DNA of 5,605 nt from Chloroflexota bacterium. Lineage in GTDB: Bacteria > Chloroflexota > Anaerolineae > Anaerolineales > Villigracilaceae. The notes below the pieces were generated by a model. The model searched no databases. It worked only from the letters and a program-made list of their open reading frames with translations, and was not told the origin of the DNA. Every line of letters begins with the position of its first letter. Positions within the stretch are counted from its first letter, which is position 1. The DNA is taken from NCBI GenBank assembly GCA_021823555.1, contig JAKANW010000248.1:1-5605 (forward strand), written 5' to 3'. Positions 4,259-5,605 of this stretch are shown piece after piece. The translations under genes and the position numbers were made by a program.

Positions 4259-4918
4259 TCAATCCCTTTTGATCAACCCCTCCTGCAATGCAAACTTCAC
4301 CAACGCGGCGCGTGTGCGTAATCCTAGTTTTTCCATTCCACGTGCTCGATAAGTCTCCACAGTCTTGGTACTCAGACTCAGTTGTTCGGCGATCTCCGCG
4401 CTGGTGTGACCCAGCGCGACCATTTTCAGAACTTCCTGCTCGCGCTCGCTCAGGCTGTCCCATGTATTTTCGCTGTTCGTCGTCTGCGCTGCGGGAAGCA
4501 TGTCTTCCAATAAGATGCGCGTCATCGAAGGGTGAACATAGACTTCGCCGCGCAGAACCGCGCGCATGGCAGAGAGCAATTCGGCGTCGGCGGCTTTCTT
4601 GAGTACGTATCCGCTTGCGCCGTGTTTGAGCGCCTGCCGCAGATAATGCGGGTCGTCGTGCATGGTGAGGATGAGAATGCGTGCCGAGGGAACAAGTTTC
4701 CGCAAAGTGGGAAGCGCATCCAAACCGCCAAGAGCGGGCATGCTCAGATCGAGCAGGATCAAGTCGGGCTGAAGTTGCTCTGCGAGGGAGAGAGTCTCCG
4801 TTCCACTGGATGCTTCGCCGATCACATCGAATTCATTTTGGCTGGTCAGCAAAAGACGCAGGCCGGAGCGCAGGACGGCATGATCGTCGGCGAGGAGAAT
4901 GCGGGCGGGATGGGTCAT
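4259..4918 (-). CDS. NarL/FixJ-family response regulator
   Basis: This 219-residue transcription factor is the output partner of the kinase encoded just upstream. The receiver domain (about 5-120) has the acidic pair D11-D12, phospho-acceptor D57 in LILLDLSMP, switch residue T85 in LILTMHDD and the conserved K107 in GYVLKK, so all catalytic positions are intact. A linker (135-155) leads to a LuxR-type helix-turn-helix at 156-210 (LSEREQEVLKMVALGHTSAE, then KTVETYRARGMEKLG). Phosphorylation should expose this domain for dimeric DNA binding. The ATG at 4918 overlaps the kinase stop as ATGA, with GAGAAG 5 nt upstream, so translation is coupled. The target genes are unknown and none of the other genes here is an obvious target. 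No clear terminator lies immediately after the stop; the tRNA fragment and intron begin within 75 bp. Confidence 0.95.
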   Translation of the reverse strand: MTHPARILLADDHAVLRSGLRLLLTSQNEFDVIGEASSGTETLSLAEQLQPDLILLDLSMPALGGLDALPTLRKLVPSARILILTMHDDPHYLRQALKHGASGYVLKKAADAELLSAMRAVLRGEVYVHPSMTRILLEDMLPAAQTTNSENTWDSLSEREQEVLKMVALGHTSAEIAEQLSLSTKTVETYRARGMEKLGLRTRAALVKFALQEGLIKRD

Positions 4919-5605
4919 TGTTGCTTCTCGTAGAACGAGAGAGCATCTCGCCCCACCAATGGGATTTCAATAAAAACACTTGTACCACGTCCAGTTGTGG
5001 ATTCAACGGTTAGAGTCCCGTTCAACAACTCGGCGCGTTCGCGCATACCCAGCAAACCAAGATGACGCTCGCCTTGATTCATGTTGACATCGAAGCCGAC
5101 CCCATCATCTTCCACAATGGCGCGGACAATGTCGCCACGGCGTTCAACCAGGATGCTGGCGGTGTGCGCCTGCGCATGGCGCGTAATATTCGTCAGCGCC
5201 TCCTGTACAATGCGATAGAGGGCGGTTTCCACTTCGCCAGGCAATCGTTCGCTCAACTGGATGGCAACATCCACAGAAATCTTGTAACGCGCCTGCCACT
5301 CGGAGGCAAGGCGCTCCAGCGCGGCGGCAAGGCCCAGGTCGTCCAGGACGCGCGGACGCAGGCGCATGGAAAGTTCGTGGACTTCGTCAAGCGTTCGAGA
5401 GGCAACCTGACGCAGGTCCGTCGCTTTGGATTTCGCCGCGCATTGCGCGCAGTTTGTTTCCATGATCCGCAACCCAACAATCAGCGAAGTCAAATTCTGG
5501 GAGGTGGAATCGTGCAATTCGCGCGCGATGCGGCGGCGTTCATCTTCCTGCGTGGCGATCACTTTTTCAAGCAGTTGGCGACGCAAAGATTCGCGCTCAC
5601 GCCGG
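4915..5605 (-). CDS. Sensor histidine kinase, NarX/LiaS type (C-terminal part)
   Basis: The C-terminal part of a two-component kinase that phosphorylates the adjacent response regulator. The frame is open to the window edge, so the N-terminal sensor is missing; a TTG at 5586 could be read as a start but codons before it (RRERES) continue the helix. Numbering from that TTG, the HisKA_3 dimerisation helix holds the phospho-acceptor H25 in ERRRIARELHDSTSQNL. The ATPase domain has the N-box EALTNITRHA (N133), the G1 box DDGVGFD (160-166) and the G2 region GLLGMRERAELLNG (177-190), ending at TGRGTSVFIEIPL. A CxxC pair (C46, C49) lies in the turn between the two dimerisation helices. The gene overlaps the regulator start by 4 bp. 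The stimulus cannot be known without the sensor. Confidence 0.93.
   Translation of the reverse strand, partial: RRERESLRRQLLEKVIATQEDERRRIARELHDSTSQNLTSLIVGLRIMETNCAQCAAKSKATDLRQVASRTLDEVHELSMRLRPRVLDDLGLAAALERLASEWQARYKISVDVAIQLSERLPGEVETALYRIVQEALTNITRHAQAHTASILVERRGDIVRAIVEDDGVGFDVNMNQGERHLGLLGMRERAELLNGTLTVESTTGRGTSVFIEIPLVGRDALSFYEKQQ

Noticed and set aside
4018..4272. 84-codon plus-strand frame with GAPRFELGTSP
   Set aside because: This peptide is the reverse complement of the T-arm read as protein, a common false ORF over tRNA 3' ends.
5584..5586. TTG as the true start of the histidine kinase
   Set aside because: Open, helix-like codons continue to the window edge, there is no RBS, and a kinase of this type needs an N-terminal sensor, so the gene is treated as partial.

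Overview
The window looks like a chromosomal segment of a monoderm bacterium, plausibly a member of Chloroflexota/Anaerolineae. The molybdate-binding protein carries a lipoprotein signal (as expected without an outer membrane), several genes use GTG starts, and the intergenic DNA is rich in palindromic repeats. The taxon is an inference from style, not from a marker gene.

Layout, left to right. Bases 1-15 hold the first codons of a minus-strand gene that leaves the window, preceded by a strong ribosome binding site. Bases 41-413 are non-coding and full of structure: a multi-arm palindromic repeat (58-125), then a 108-bp MITE-like element with 11-bp inverted ends (258-365). The MITE is flanked by exact 11-bp direct repeats and has split the left arm of a second palindrome (367-413). 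A plus-strand glyoxalase II-like metallo-hydrolase follows (545-1183). It converges on, and overlaps by 4 bp, a minus-strand operon that reads padR-type regulator (2901-3476), modA (2059-2904), modB (1180-1995). This operon encodes the binding protein and membrane channel of a molybdate/tungstate importer; the ATPase gene modC is not present. The regulator gene appears to have a leaderless GTG start, with promoter, transcription start and start codon all inside or touching a perfect 19-bp palindrome, which suggests autorepression.

Bases 3512-4225 form a composite junction. A minus-strand intrinsic terminator (3512-3552) is followed by an ORF-less group II intron on the plus strand (3560-4184), and then by the 3' end of a tRNA on the minus strand (about 4190-4219). 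The intron resembles group IIC introns in its 5' end, EBS1 loop, domain V and domain VI, but its reverse transcriptase/maturase gene is reduced to a short remnant. Removing the intron in silico brings the tRNA 3' end next to the terminator, so the intron seems to have landed between a tRNA (or tRNA-derived attachment site) and its terminator hairpin, as expected for hairpin-seeking group IIC introns.

The right end (4259-5605) is a minus-strand two-component system: a NarX/LiaS-type histidine kinase, cut by the window edge, translationally coupled by an ATGA overlap to a NarL/FixJ-type response regulator.

I see no defence system, CRISPR array or wholly unknown multigene system. The most interesting parts are the nested mobile DNA at 246-413, the intron/tRNA/terminator junction, and the leaderless, self-overlapping PadR control region driving modAB.
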